From Mesaphorura yosii (lineage: Eukaryota > Arthropoda > Collembola > Poduromorpha > Tullbergiidae), in the NCBI GenBank assembly GCA_009869945.1, contig WIXG01000013.1:310001-374000 (forward strand): DNA of 64,000 nt, in the 5' to 3' direction. Shown in pieces: positions 12,019 to 25,643 of the stretch (its first letter is position 1; each line of letters starts with the position of its first letter). Position numbers and translations under genes: made by a program. A model generated the notes under the pieces. It did no database searches. It saw only the letters and a program-made list of their open reading frames with translations, and was not told where the DNA came from.

Positions 12019-13745
12019 GTGAGTTTTCCTTTTGTGTGCGATGCCGTCGTTCAATATCTTCTTAATTCAGGCAAATACCGTGTAGAACCCCAATAAGTTC
12101 GAGGTTGAGTATTACGTTTAAAAGTGTAATTTGTAATACTCGATGATCGTTTCCAACAATTCAACCGTGTTGCTTTTAATGAATGAAATGACCCATTGAT
12201 TTACTATCCGGGACACTAAGGCCGGGTAAAAAACGTAAGAAATGAGACAGGTTTACTATGCGCATAGATATTATCTTCATTTTGAGTGTGTGGCCGTGGT
12301 TCCATGCATGAATAAAAATTTATAATCAGTCTCAACTTGCAGCATGCGTGCGTCAGGCTTTACGAGTTCCGCATTAATCTTCAAATCTACCCACGACATC
12401 CTGTGAAGCTAGAATTAAGCAGAAGCACAGCACGGCAGCAGTGCAGTTTGCACCAAGAACCAACGCAAAGACAATGGCAATTAGGCTAGTGAAAACAATC
12501 GACCGATTTACTACATCTTTTATAGAGCACATCCAAATGGTTTGATTCATCAAGACACACATCCTACCAAGCAGGCCAAAGTCTGAGCCGAGGCTCTGTT
12601 GTCTGAGGTCTTAATCTTTGCGCAATTAGTGATACGGCGCCTTACAGCAAGGAGCATCTTTATGAAGAATGTTTTCTATGTCAAAAATTAGCCACTACAC
12701 CACAAACGAAAGGGAAGTGGTACATAGGCACAGGTGCAAGGCAAGCGTACTGTGCACAGTTGGATTCATTCATCATCATCATGTTCACCAGTGCGGAATA
12801 AATGAAATATAAATTCTGAAGATCTTCCTTCATACATTACAGATTAACGAGTGACGAGCAAGAAGCTCCCTAAACTAATATTGCAAGTTCCACCTTTCTT
12901 AGGCTTGTCTTAAGATTCGATTAACACAAACGTGTGCACGGCGTCTGCCTTGCTTTTGGCATCTTTGAATTGATCACATTTTAGCGATTTGATGATTTGA
13001 ATGACAGACACGTGAAAATGTGAATTATACCAAGCAGGCTAACACGGATCTCTGAGTTCGAAGGAAAGTGACGAGGCGACGCCATGTCGATATTCTTTCG
13101 ATGCCACATTCGTGGCGCCACAATGGCCACAGCCCCGATCTTAATTTCAAAATTTGACCTTTGAATTTCATCAATCCTCGTATGTATAGTAATAATAATT
13201 TGTTTTGATGTTTATTTATTCTCGGCTCCTACCTACTAAGACATAAGCCGAGCAACATTCTAACGGCATTTACTCCACATGTGCTTAAAGTTAGGAAGAA
13301 ATTGGAGGGCTAAATCTACAAGATGCGCTCACCCGGGCACTCGTTGAGTTAAGAGCCATTCTACCCTCGTACGTATAGTAAGATGCAGACGGTAGCTGGA
13401 ATGGGATAATTTAGTTCATGATTTAAGAATGTGTGACCAACGCCCTTAAATAAACATGTCGGAATCTCAAGGGCTCTGCTAATTAACGGATTGAACGCAT
13501 GAATGGAAGAATTCCGCGAATTACTTGCTTGCCTTCAATTTTTCACCGTTGTATATGTCCGCCTTGACAAAATGACATTTTCAAATGACAAGTGAGAGCT
13601 TCGTAACGTAAATCCATAAATGCGTTCAAGCTAATTGACTACATTTCCAATATTTTGAAGGATCACATGAACTGGCAACCCAGTTCCGACATCATGTAGA
13701 GCACATTGCACACCTGTACACAACACTTTTCATATTTGATTGCAG
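12019..13745 (+). other. Putative intron 1 of cuticle gene 1
   Basis: No other exon is visible. The stretch begins GTGAGT and ends TTGATTGCAG. Its status depends on the candidate first exon. Confidence 0.35.
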
Positions 13746-13748
13746 AAA

Positions 13749-16393
13749 ATGATATCTTGGATCGTTGCTCACATCACACTATTGTCCTGCTACGTTGATG
13801 CAACAACACTTGGTCCAGTGGTAAATCAGAAGATTGGATTCGCTGGTGAATTAAGAGACGAAGGACCCGACGGATCAAGACAACCTTCGCCAAATCAACC
13901 CAGTAACCGAGCTAACTTTAGCAGTTATTCGAGTAGTCAGCCTAGTGGTAGCAGTAGCAATAACTTCGATATCAGAGAGCCGCTATTCCAGTCTCGTCCC
14001 AGCGGTCCCCGTCCGAGACTCGTCAAGAATCGTCGTTACTCGCCACTGCCTTCGCCAACGCCTTCGGCTTCCTCTTCTTCCCTTAATTATCACCCAAATC
14101 ATCGATACCCCGATCAGCCGTTGGAGCTTGACAGGGAAAAGTACTATGTACTGAACAAACAACCAACGTCATCAATCATCTCCGAAACAGCGTATTATTC
14201 ACCGGCCAGGAGGCTGGAGGTCGAGGATCACGATGATTTTACAAATCGGAAGTTCCAGTATGGTGGCAGGCCCAGCCCGACTCCGGTTTACAGAAAAATC
14301 TATCGGGAATCCCCATCTGCGTCGACGTCTCCAGTACTGACCTCTTTCTACACAAAGAAGCCGGTCTTTGACGATATCATCAGCACGCCACATCCTGTAA
14401 GCAAATCGTAATTATGCTCTTAAACCACTTTAAATAATACTTGGCATAAAATTGTACTGAATCTTTTTTGTTTCAGGAGCCAAAGAAGTATGCCTTTGCG
14501 TACGCTGTTGGTGACAGACATCGTGGAGATGATTATTCCCACCGGGAGAGCCGAGATGGAAAGATCACAATGGGCGAATATAAGGTTTTGCTTCCTGATG
14601 GACGACTCCAAGTAATTCACATTAAAATTGCAGATTTTTTAAAAATAAACTGTCCTCTCACGCAACGAATTTGGTTCGTTTAGATTGTTCGTTACACCGC
14701 AGACGCCAAAGCTGGTTTTAAGGCTGATGTAACCTACGAAGGAGAACAGAACAACGTGGATCGAGGTCCCGGTCCCCGCCCAGGCCCTTCAAGAAAACCT
14801 TACATTCACCCGAAGGCGCCGTTCTACGTTGGGCCAAGTGGAAGTCCAGACCTCCGCAAACATTACATCGACTCGTCGCCGTCTCCATCCCCGGCCATCT
14901 TTTCCAAATACCATAATAGCAACTCTCCGTACCAATCCTATCCCAGTATTTCGCCGTCCATTGTTTACAAGGGCACAGAACTGCCTCAAAGCAGCAAGTC
15001 TCTTTCCCCGTACAAGAGTAGCGGAGGGCCGAATTCCATTACGCCGACACCTTTTGGTTTCTTGAAGGACAATCCGAGCCCGTCATCACCATCCTCATTG
15101 CCGAAAAATATTTATGACAAAATCGCGTCCACGACCAAATCTCCATCACCATACTCTCCAATTCCCCGTGGATTTCCTGCTGGTCCTTCATCTCCAAAAC
15201 CGAGGCCGTTTAATGACGAAGTGCATCCAACTCCCTCAATTGGAGCCAGGAAGCACAGAAAAATTATTGATGCTGAACCAACAAGAAATTACATCCCAAA
15301 CAGTACACCAGGTGGAAAGAGTCGTCTGATTCCAATTGAGCACTTTAAAGCTGGGCCATACACTGATTCGCCAAAAGAGTACCCGAAAATTTTCAGAATC
15401 AAGCCAACACCAAGTCCATCCTATGACTCACCTTCTAACAGCAGTCCTCCTCATGAAGACCACTACTTGTTAATTCATGATCATCATGACGATCACCATC
15501 AAAGTCCACTCCCTTTCAACTCTCAGCGAATTTTGGGCCCAAGCCAAACTCCATTCGAAATTCACGCAAGCCCGAGTCCTGGGCCCACTCCGTTCGAAAT
15601 TCAAGGAAGCCCAAGCCCGAGTCCCACTCCTTTCCAAATTCATGGAAGCCCAAGTCCCAGTACCTCTCCTTTCGAGATTCATGGAAGCCCGAGCCCAGGC
15701 CCCAGTCCGACCGCTTTTGACGTTCACCCAAGTCCAAACCCGAGTTCCTTTCCTTTCGATCATCACCGATCCACCGAAGGCTTCCACCATTCAGCGCGCA
15801 ACTTCATCAGCCCAACACCGTATCACTCATTTGAACAATCCGGGGACTCAAAGATTCCACCAGTCAAGTCATCGCTAGCAACGTTTACATCCATACTGGG
15901 CGTAACTCCAAAACCGGTGCTTTACGTCAAATCAAAGCCCGTGATTGGTGTGGGACGACCAGTGAAACCCTCCATCGGAGGGCTAGTGTACCTCGAAACA
16001 CCTGCTCGAGGCGTTCGACCGAATCAGCTTGGAGTCAAGGACTATCTTGACAGGATTCCGCATGAATTCGACCTTCAACGTCCCAAGACCACAACCCATC
16101 CGTACCAGGTCGGTTCAAAAGACTACGGCGACACCGTCAGCTACGGAATCAAGGGTAACAAGGAAGCATTTACGCCTTCGCAGGAAGATCCGTCGGATTA
16201 TTTGATCCCGACACAACTGAACACGGACCATTTCAGGGCACATCACGAGAGCGCTGAACACCACCTTCATAATCAGCAGCAATTTCACCATCATCACGAT
16301 GCGCCCAACGTGAAGAAAGTTGAGCATCACCACGTCTTAGTTTCCTATCCCGAGCAAAATCATCATCAACCTAATGCATACTCGACTAATTAG
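13749..16393 (+). CDS. RR chitin-binding cuticle protein 1, long proline/serine-rich
   Basis: Exons 13746-14396, 14477-14611 and 14684-16393, phase 0 throughout, TAG stop, about 830 aa from the ATG at 13749. The N-terminus is a signal peptide (MISWIVAHITLLSCYVDA), so the product is secreted into the cuticle. The RR domain is split over exons 2 and 3 of this model. It reads YAFAYAVGDRHRGDDYSHRE, then GEYKVLLPDGRLQ, then IVRYTADAKAGFKADVTYEG, with the G-x-Y-x-x-x-x-PDG-x-x-x-x-V-x-Y-x-AD core of chitin-binding RR proteins. The flanks are low complexity: P/S/Y-rich before and P/S-rich with about 13-residue SPSP repeats after (15548-15757), ending His-rich. The length is unusually great for the family (commonly 100-300 aa), so a specialised structural cuticle layer is possible. 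The 135-nt RR exon matches that of the second cuticle gene. Confidence 0.9.
15548..15757 (+). repeat. Tandem 39-nt coding repeat in cuticle protein 1
   Basis: Five to six imperfect units of about 13 codons with the pattern TPFEIHGSPSPSP. Units vary at the E/Q, H/Q and G/A positions, and the later units decay to TAFDVHPSPNP. The reading frame stays open across all units. Confidence 0.8.
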
Positions 16394-16589
16394 CCACTAA
16401 GCGAGTGTATTAAGTGTTTAGTGTAAATGCGTATTGGGAAATTATCAATTTGGAAAGGAATCCGTAACCGCATGCATGCATTATTCGCGAGTTTAAGCAA
16501 TACAATATTCATTCTGTAGTCTTAGCTGGGAAGTTATGCAACATAACCTTACTTTACTTTGTTTTGTATTTTTGTAAATTATTATTTGT

Positions 16590-16595
16590 ATTAAA
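16590..16595 (+). terminator. Possible poly(A) signal of cuticle gene 1
   Basis: ATTAAA about 200 nt after the stop codon. No AATAAA was seen closer. Confidence 0.3.
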
Positions 16596-16599
16596 CTAT

Positions 16600-19500
16600 T
16601 CAAATTCATTTTCATGGTTTGGAATCGTCGCGTCGCATGGTGGTCGTGGTCATGTACTTGAAACAGGTTTTCTACATGCTCGGTCGCTGGTCAGGCCAAT
16701 GCGGTGTGTAATGGCAGAAATGGGTGCCTTGAACATAATTAAGAAGCACCAACCAACGTTTGGGACTATCGGGACATGGTGCAGCAAAATTTCGAGCGGA
16801 CCTCAGCAATTTGCACGGATGTTATGCAGTCTAATCGGAGTTTGCATGCAAAAATATCTTAATTTAGCATCCAATTAATTCATCACACTCATGGCACGGC
16901 TACGGCATAAAAGGGGACGGAAATGACATTACGTTGACGTTGTCAACACGCGAGGCGACAAATCCTGGTCTAAATTGGCGTATCCTTCAAAATTTCATGA
17001 AATGAGGCAAGAACGGAACAATGGTACAGTAATCACGGGGCATGAGCACGAGTAAGAGCAAGAGTGTTTTATTGTTATTGTCATTCTTGAAAATTACATC
17101 AACAATTTAGCGCAACGCATAATGATCTCAATCTCGCGCAGCGTGAAGGTTAAGAGTGAGTGAGCCGAGCCTTTGACGACGTTGCAGCCTGCAACTTGCA
17201 ACCTAAATTCCAATTCAGGTCTAAAATCAGATGACATTTTCCTGGTTTGCAGGCTCAGAGTGCCGAAAACCGAAATCGTTTTGCATACGACATTTGAAAG
17301 CATAAAAGTTCGAAAATGTTATTTACAACGTCCCGTCTTGATTTCTTCAATTCGCACCTTCACCATGAAATGAGGCTTGATCTGATTTCTATTCCAAAGC
17401 ACGATCCTAATTTCGTAAATGGTTCAAAAAGCCAGCATGGTTTGGTTGGAGTTTGCTCAATTTGATTGGAACCACGAAACATTAATTTATGTCTGTCATC
17501 TCGATCTCGCTTTCGTATCGGAATTCAGAAGGCACGCTGAACGCAGAAAGGGCCAATGCGTACTCAACTCATGGATTCGTGGCCCGCTTGGCCGTGCACT
17601 GCAGTGTATAAATTGTCATTTATTATTTATAATGACTTACGTATTACTATTTAGACAGCATCCACGACTTCCTGCTGCGCTAATGCAACTTTTATTATCC
17701 TTACTCATTACAATTTGCAGGCTCAGGCGATCAAAAACGGTTGCATTTTTGAACGAACGCGAACGAGCGAGTTGAACTTTTACAATCTGCTCTGCGGTGC
17801 GGTGCAGAATCCCAATTGCAATTTCTTCCTCTACACAAGTAATACGTCCTCGCGTTCATCCAAAATGCTGATACATTGTTTGGTACGGACTGAGTGAACA
17901 AATTGAAACTGTAACAAACTGCAGGCAGGCTGCGATGAGATTTTGTAAGATTTATTCATTAAATTGCAAAAATGCAATCCACAAACGAAAGCTTTTACGG
18001 CCCAGCACGTATGCCGATTTTGTACACGTGTTAATGAATGAAACCGTGCAAAAGTTCATGACTTGAATTTTTTTTACGGTTGCGTCAAAACTCAAAAATC
18101 TGTGCGACTTGATTTTGTATGCATAAATTCGATCTTATCATTCGTCGAATCGTAAAATTGTCGTCAGCAATAAGTATTTGCCTTATTAGAATTGGTTCGG
18201 ATGTCGATCGGGCTATGAAATTGAAATTATGATACTTTTACTTTACCAGACATCATTCTGAACATGAATGCATAAGCGGCGACTCTTTGAGTTGAGATCA
18301 CATCTACGAGAAGGAACATTGCATTGCTGTTGCAATTGCATAAGTACAACTCTCGATTTAGCGATCCATTAAACAGTTTTCACACCTGGGATATAATTTG
18401 GGATTTTATAATTGAATTTCAGGTTGGAGCCGAGCCGGCAAAAGTAGCGACTGATGTAATTTCTAATTAAACGTGTTCGTGTCAAGTAATTTTCCATATC
18501 AGTTTCAGGGTTTAAGGAAATTGTCATCCAAATACTCGAATCGGTACCAACTTTCAATTACATCACTGCATTGCCCTCAAGAACGCAAACCGTAGAAATT
18601 ATCTGATTTATGCCCCTGCCTGACCTGAAGCCGATCATTGCGTATAATAATCCACGAGCACCGCTCCACTTTTGAACTATGAGTCAGAGTTTATGATGAT
18701 GACAACGAATTCGAGCGAATGTAAATAATTATCAACGCAATTAACCTTATTTGGTCCGTACAACTGTGAAGATCATAAATCCTCGAATGGCATGCGAAGT
18801 TTGCCGATTTCTTTGCTGTACAAGCAAGATCACCTTCTTAATTCACTTTTCAATTAATTTGCACAGATTTTTATAGCCGAGCAGAACGTTAACCAATTCT
18901 ATTGCCATTGCTCTTGCCCAATTCTCTTTTCTTCTTATTAATTATTTTTCATTGTCCATAAAATGAAATTCCCGTAGCGCATTCCTCCGCTAATTACATT
19001 CAACAGTCGCTGGTGTAGTGTTTTTAATCAATTTCACGCATGCAATACAGAAATAAAAGTTTATGTTTGCATTCCTCGCATGCATCTGCGCCTCGCGCTG
19101 AGCCTCATAACAAACAATAATGATATGGTTCATTCAATTCGTCACATAGTCACAGTTTATCTAAACCTGTAATCTCTGTTCTGCTGTGTTTTGTTTCTTA
19201 GCGATCATTACTCTTCTGTCTGGCTCTGAGTCAGCGACTGGTCTGCCTTAAATTGGCGAGTGCGAAAAACATCAAATCTTGTTGAATGTTGGCGTTTATT
19301 GACCAATTTTTCAGTTACTCATAAAGAAGCTAGCTCGCGAAGCTTCGCTTGCCGTACTTATGTACTTGAGAATAGCTGTGCTGCAGCCATTCCCATTTTT
19401 AGGCAAATATTGTAAAATCTTGCCATAAAAAGTAGGAAAACATGCACTGGCAAAAGATCGGGGCTAATTTGCAAATTATGGGCACATGCGCCAAGCAAGC

Positions 19501-22500
19501 GTAATTACAGCGTATGTGAATTCGTCAGCCCCCCGCTCAAGAAACAAAGATTTGAGAGATCTCAAATTCAGAAAGTGGAATTGCATTTTTGCACTTTTAC
19601 CTGCGAAAATAGAAATATGCGAAATAATGTGGCAAGACCAATGCCGGTAACAATGCAATGACTTGTCATTCTTGCAATTCAGGTTAAATTTGCCTCCGCG
19701 TCTGCTGTTCGGCATTTTACGATAATTGGCCTTGCATAATCGCATGCATAAAAATAAGGTTAAACTCTCGCATCTGGGATCACGGTGTCAATCTCAACGA
19801 GGAAAAGAGCGTCGCCGTACGTCAATTTGTCGGCACTTGACCAGACTGAAAGGTAATTTTGGCCCACCGCGTTCTCAGTATTTATGGTTTATGGATTTCT
19901 CAGTTCGTAATTCGCAAATTCGCATTTAATACTTTTGCTTTTGCTTTGCGCTTACTTTTTTGATGGCGATGACGATATTACAGTGGTAATGGTAATGATC
20001 ATTAAACTATTTCGTATTCGATCTAATTTCTACGCGTAGGTCTTAAAGGCATCGTTAACGGGCTGAGCCTCTGAAAGTGAAGACAATCACAATCAGCAGA
20101 GTGCGAGTGCAGAGAAGGATAATTAAGACGAATGGACTAAACGCACACGCCTGAGTCCTGTGATCCATTTTCCGATCCGAGACGTGGCGGACAATCGAAA
20201 ATATTTGTAATTGCAGTGGCAGAATTACAAAACACCTTTCCTGAAATGTGTCTCTTTCCTCCTTCGAATTGCAGTGACGGCGACTCGTTGATTCACACGT
20301 TTAGCTTCAACTGCCCGTTCTGCGCACTCGTAGTTGAAAGTGAAAATTGTATTACAAAAGTGCTGTTAAATTGACATTAATAAATGACGGAATCAGAGCA
20401 ATTTCGTTTACGCTTGCCCACCGTCGCCTTACGCAGAACTGAGCTCAGCGTCTGAGTGATTCGCGTACTATTTTGAATCACGGCACGATTAGTATTGAAT
20501 TTATTATTGCTGAACATGTCAAATGAAGGATAAGAGGAAGGAAGGCTCCGTGATCTAATTTCCTTATCACTGGTCGCTGCTTTGGAATGCAATGACGGAC
20601 AGCGCATTAAGGCGTTAATGACTGCAGTATTGTCCCAGTGCACGACTTCATCCACCGCAAAGGATAAATGCCAAATTCGTCATAAGTAATAAGAAAAATG
20701 AATGATTCAAAACAAAAACGAATAAATTATGAAAAATGATACAATTCAGATTGACTAATTTAATTTGGCATCACATAATGCTTCAACTTTACTACGCTCG
20801 TGCGTTTAGCTCAATAAATAATTCAAAATTGTATCGAAGGCATCCAACTCAATTGGATTTTACGGTTTGGAAATGCATTACGACATGAAATTGCTCATTT
20901 GCGTGGCTGGCCACAATAATAATTGCTTTGCTTCCGGCCATACGCCATGCCAGAAACGCATTCAATGCAACTACCAACTCAAACGATCCGAAAGGTGAAT
21001 GTTTTGAAATCCAAGGCACACATGGCCCAGTGTCAAAGGTTGACATTCTGCCTTATTGTGTTAACGCGGACTCGACGATTCAAAATGCGTCCGGTTGATG
21101 AAAGCTGAAGCAGGTTAATTGGAGCGCGTGTGATGTTGTAAAAACGATTAGCGATTAAAGATCAACGATCGATTATGTTGTAGCGTAATAGTTTCATGTC
21201 TCTCGCCAAAATTCCCTGAAGCCTCTGAGACGAGCGGATCAGCGATAATCAGGGTCCCTTAGAAAAATGGGAAGTGAAGAAGTGATTGCTTTAACGTAAT
21301 TAAGCGAGTCCAACAACCGCAGCGGGCGGACTAATCAGAGACTAGACTCAAGTATGAATCTGTACCGCCATGATTATCCTGAAATTAATTCACATTTCGT
21401 CACGATTTCTAATATCACGACATTGTTTTTGCTTTTCCTTTACACAGGCAGCGGTTGCGGCTGTGGCGCATTGAAAGAAATATGTAATGTCTTAATCAGG
21501 CAAAACCACCTGCTTGCTTTAAATCTGAAGCCTGTCCCGTCACAGTCTCAGGAAAACACTGAGTAGGCAGTACAATGGAATGAATCCCTAAGTGGAGACT
21601 TGCATAATCCTCTCATTTGATAAACTTGACAGTGGACGTCAATAATTACGCCAAATGACTGACCCACACTGCACGACTGCACAGTACAGCACCCATTGAG
21701 TATTGAATATGATTGCAGGTTGTGATTTATTTTTGCCCCAAATTCTAATCCTGTTGCATGACCAGCAAGGCATAAATTATAATTCAAGATCTTAACATTG
21801 TGCTTACACCTAGGCAAGGTCATCGCCATCGCACGCATAATTCCTTACTGGATTACTGCTCTCGCACGAGATCAGTGCTTGGAGCCAATTGAAAGGCGAT
21901 CTCATTGCTTTGCACTGTGGATTAATCTAACGAGTTGAAATTATTGGTTTCGTGGAGTGGCAAAAGCAAAATGTGCACGCGCTGCTGCCGCAGTCAATGC
22001 TTCACGTTTGCTAAATTAGAAATCAATAGTCACGATTTCTGAATCTGATTCCTTATCTTGTTATGTACAATTTCAGCTTCAGCCAACTCGCAGGCAGCCT
22101 GCCTGTCGATTTATTGGCAATCGGCACGCTGCTGCTTTGACATTTAAGGCATTCTAAGTTTGTTTAAACTGATCCCAGCCACGAGCTCATTGTTTTGTTT
22201 AAACACTCGAGCATGACTAAAAATAATAACTCAGCCACTCTGAAACTGATTCAGAAGTGCAGAAACAATAATTCATCGCGAATGCAGTAAAGATCCTTGT
22301 GCCCGTCATCGCATGGTCTAGATTCCGCGTGGAATGTGGATTTACAGAGTACTTCGTCAGCACCTTCAAAAATTCTGCCCATTCGTAAAGTATTTTAAAT
22401 TGAATGTTAATGACACCTTGCCTGCAAAGCCGAAACAACATCATAAATATTGTCATTGTCCCTTTTAATTATCCTGGCTTACTTCTCTGAAATGCGTTCG

Positions 22501-25250
22501 TACGACTGCGACTCCAATTTCAGGAATCGTACAATGACACATTTGAATTAATTACGAAATGCAGTTAGTAACGTTCCTTTTATGATAATTACCACCGCCG
22601 GTATGAAGTCTGATACAATATAGCATTAAACCTGAATTAGTAATTTACCGAGAAGTGGTGATTACTAATTTGGGCGACCTTCGGTCGAATTTGCACTTCA
22701 AACATTGAAATTGAGACATTGTTGGGGAGAATTGCAGCAATTGAGTCGTGCTCATGGCTCATGCCCATGATAAGTCTTGTATCCTACGTGCTTCAGTTTT
22801 AATGAAATTTGAAGTAAGTTGCCTTTACCTGTCCTGCGACTGTGACTACGGCGCAAATGTGAATCGTATTAAATTCATTGAAGCCGGATTAAGGCACGGT
22901 ACAATTATGTAATCATATTCATAATTATTGTGCATGCATTACGATTCAAGAATTACCGTATTTCGGGCAAGGTAAAGGTAGTAATAGTAAAGTAAAATGG
23001 AATCGCAGAATGAATGACTGGCCGAGTCGAGTAAGGGAATTAAGCCGACACAAACTCAAAAGAAGTATGTTTTAATTGTAAAATGAGTGCATTGTATGAA
23101 AATTATACTTTTAGTGACTTGGCAGACTTATTAATATGACATTTACTTGCACTATGCTGCCTGTACAAGTTGGGAACAATAATTTAATTTTTCGTAGTAA
23201 GCGTGACTAGTCAATCCTGCATCTGATAATTTTCTGATGCACCCAGCACCACAACTGGCTTTCAATTTTATTAATTCCTTTTTTGAGGGAAAATGACAAC
23301 GGCAGCGTTCTGCGTTGTGGTACATGACCAAAGCATCGCAGGGTCAGCAGCGCAGTAAGCCTTTTACAAGAATTGCGGAGTAGACAGCAATTAACGGAAT
23401 AATTATATGAGTCATCATCCTGAGACGGAAGAGAATTGTGAAATTAACGACTAAACGGTACGGTAGTAGAAAGAAGTAAAACTAGTGATCTTTTCTTGAA
23501 GAGAGGACTTGGCCAAGGTTCGACTTTTGTGCCATCGGACAAGTACTCAATAAAACGGACGGCAGGCACGCTGTGCATTGAAGGCTGTGCCGGAAATGTG
23601 GCCAGATCCCAAGAGTCAATATTGACAAACACCCTTGTCTTCAATCCCAAAATAGTTTGGAGAAATTATCCGCACGGAGTGCAGTGGATTTGTGGAGTGG
23701 CTGAGATTCGAAATTAAGTAAGAATGAACGAAGAATAAAACCAGTTTTAGTTTTTGTTTTGGGTCATAAATATCGAAACACGGCGGTAGTGGCAACGGCA
23801 CTCGACTCGAGTGCGAGAGCCAGTCTCGATTTTTGACTTAAACTCTCACTTTAGTGCATATCACAAGATTTACGTGCCTCGTGTCGCGCGATTCATTCGA
23901 GATTCGCAATTCGCGTTACGGCTGAATCGTGAATCATATTTCATCGTTCACATATTCATGATTTGAGAAATTTGTTACTCCTGTCTGTCATTCGTGTGTT
24001 GCGTTGCGCTGCACTGCGCTGCGTTGGTGGAGAGGTTAAAGTGTTGTTGCGCCAGAGCCAGAGCCATGCCTTTGCCTGAACGACGACGGTGAATTACAAT
24101 TAAAACAGTATTGTGACATTACTGACATCAAGCCGCCGCCGCCGCACTCGAGCCAGCACTCAAGTCACTGTCACTTGACAGTCTGACTGAGACTTTTAAG
24201 ATTGACATAATAATAACAAAGAGTTGGTGTTGCATTTCGTACAGTTCGTGACGGCACATTTGGCACGGCATACGGCACAGGCACGCGCGAAGCGCGTCTT
24301 TTGATGTTTCATATTTCGCAAAGACCGATTTTCCTCCAAGATGAATTAATTTATAATTTATGGGATCGTGTCGTATTCATCATCATCAGCGGCAGCGGCA
24401 ACAGCATTCCAGCGTCCAGTGAGAGTGAGTCGGGTTCTGCGTTCTGCCCAAGACGGTCGTCTCGTGCACAATTTTATGGTAATTTTGTTTTGATTATGAT
24501 TATGCTTTATGCATTTGCTGCAGGCTCACAGGCTTTCGTCTCTCAATTCCTTCTTTTCCCTCTTTTTATAGTCTTAAATTATTAAATACCTTTGTGGCAT
24601 TTAGCAGATTGTGTGGTGAATTCGTAATAAAGTTTTTGAGCTTCACTAGCGAGCAGTATGAAATATTTGAGGCTTTCATAATTTTAATTTTTAACTTGAA
24701 TCGGGCATAAGAGCACACGACATGCAAAATGGCTTGGTTGAGTTTGGGCTGAGATTTGTTTCAGGATTCTTTGCGAGACCAGACGACACGTACTGCGTAC
24801 ACCGCACCTGTTGAATCTTTCTGCATGTGTATCTCGAGCCGTTTGCCCAAACTTGTACGTTGTAAGTGCATAATCTCAGTCAATCAGTGCAAGAAAAGTG
24901 CAAGAACAACCCCTCGAATTTGCTTTTACTTTCAGGCTGTGCCACTACTCTGCATTGTTGTACGTAATCTTGAACGATTGTTGTTGCTGTTATATAACAC
25001 ATAAACCTGTAAACAAAAAAGTGTAACAGTAGTTCATAGCCAGACGCAGCCGCCCAAACCCAAGCCCAAGTGTACACCGTACTCGTACGGGGCATTTGAG
25101 AAAGATTTCGTGCAACTTGAACGTGTGCTCACTCCATCACAGCAAAGTAGTGTCAAGAATTCGAAATAATGATGCCCACTTTTCTGCAACGATCGTTCGC
25201 TGCAGTCTCAGATATGATATAACTCATCTCAGGGTTCAGACGTCTCGTTG
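16600..25250. other. Long intergenic stretch between the two cuticle genes
   Basis: About 8.7 kb of AT-rich DNA. No open frame here shows a known domain, and no tRNA-like fold, transposon end or tandem array was noticed. It may hold cis-regulatory DNA, but nothing in the sequence proves it. Confidence 0.5.
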
Positions 25251-25262
25251 CAGTGCTGATTG

Positions 25263-25300
25263 TATAAAACAATACGTAATGAGATGCAGAAATATTCAGT
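25263..25300 (+). promoter_or_regulatory. TATA plus initiator core promoter of cuticle gene 2
   Basis: TATAAAA at 25263-25269 is followed by the arthropod initiator TTCAGTC with its A at 25298, 35 bp from the first T. The spacing and both motifs fit a focused arthropod promoter. The 5' UTR would be about 346 nt up to the start codon at 25644. Confidence 0.65.
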
Positions 25301-25643
25301 CTACGGCCACAGTCGTTGATACACTTTCGGTTTCATCCTGAATTGCAATCCCAACCGCCACCACCGACCTTGCGTGCACCTGACTCATTTACCTACAGCA
25401 ATTAGGCTCGGGTACCTCGAAGATCCGTCTTGGATGTACCGTGACGAATAAAAGGAATCGACCTGGTGAATGAGAATCGCATTAATTGTCTGATGATCAA
25501 ACAGTGAACAGTGACAACAATAACAGCTCGTGAAAAACGGAGACCGACTGTGGAAGTTGAGACAAGTGAAAAGTGGTTGAAGTGAGACTTGAACACTGAG
25601 CACATTTGTTTTCGTGTGTGTTGGTTCCAATTAATCAATCAAA

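Noticed and set aside
12374-12562. Minus-strand hydrophobic frame with an upstream TATAAAAG-like string
   Set aside because: It is short, inside the putative first intron of cuticle gene 1, and has no splice partner or family resemblance.
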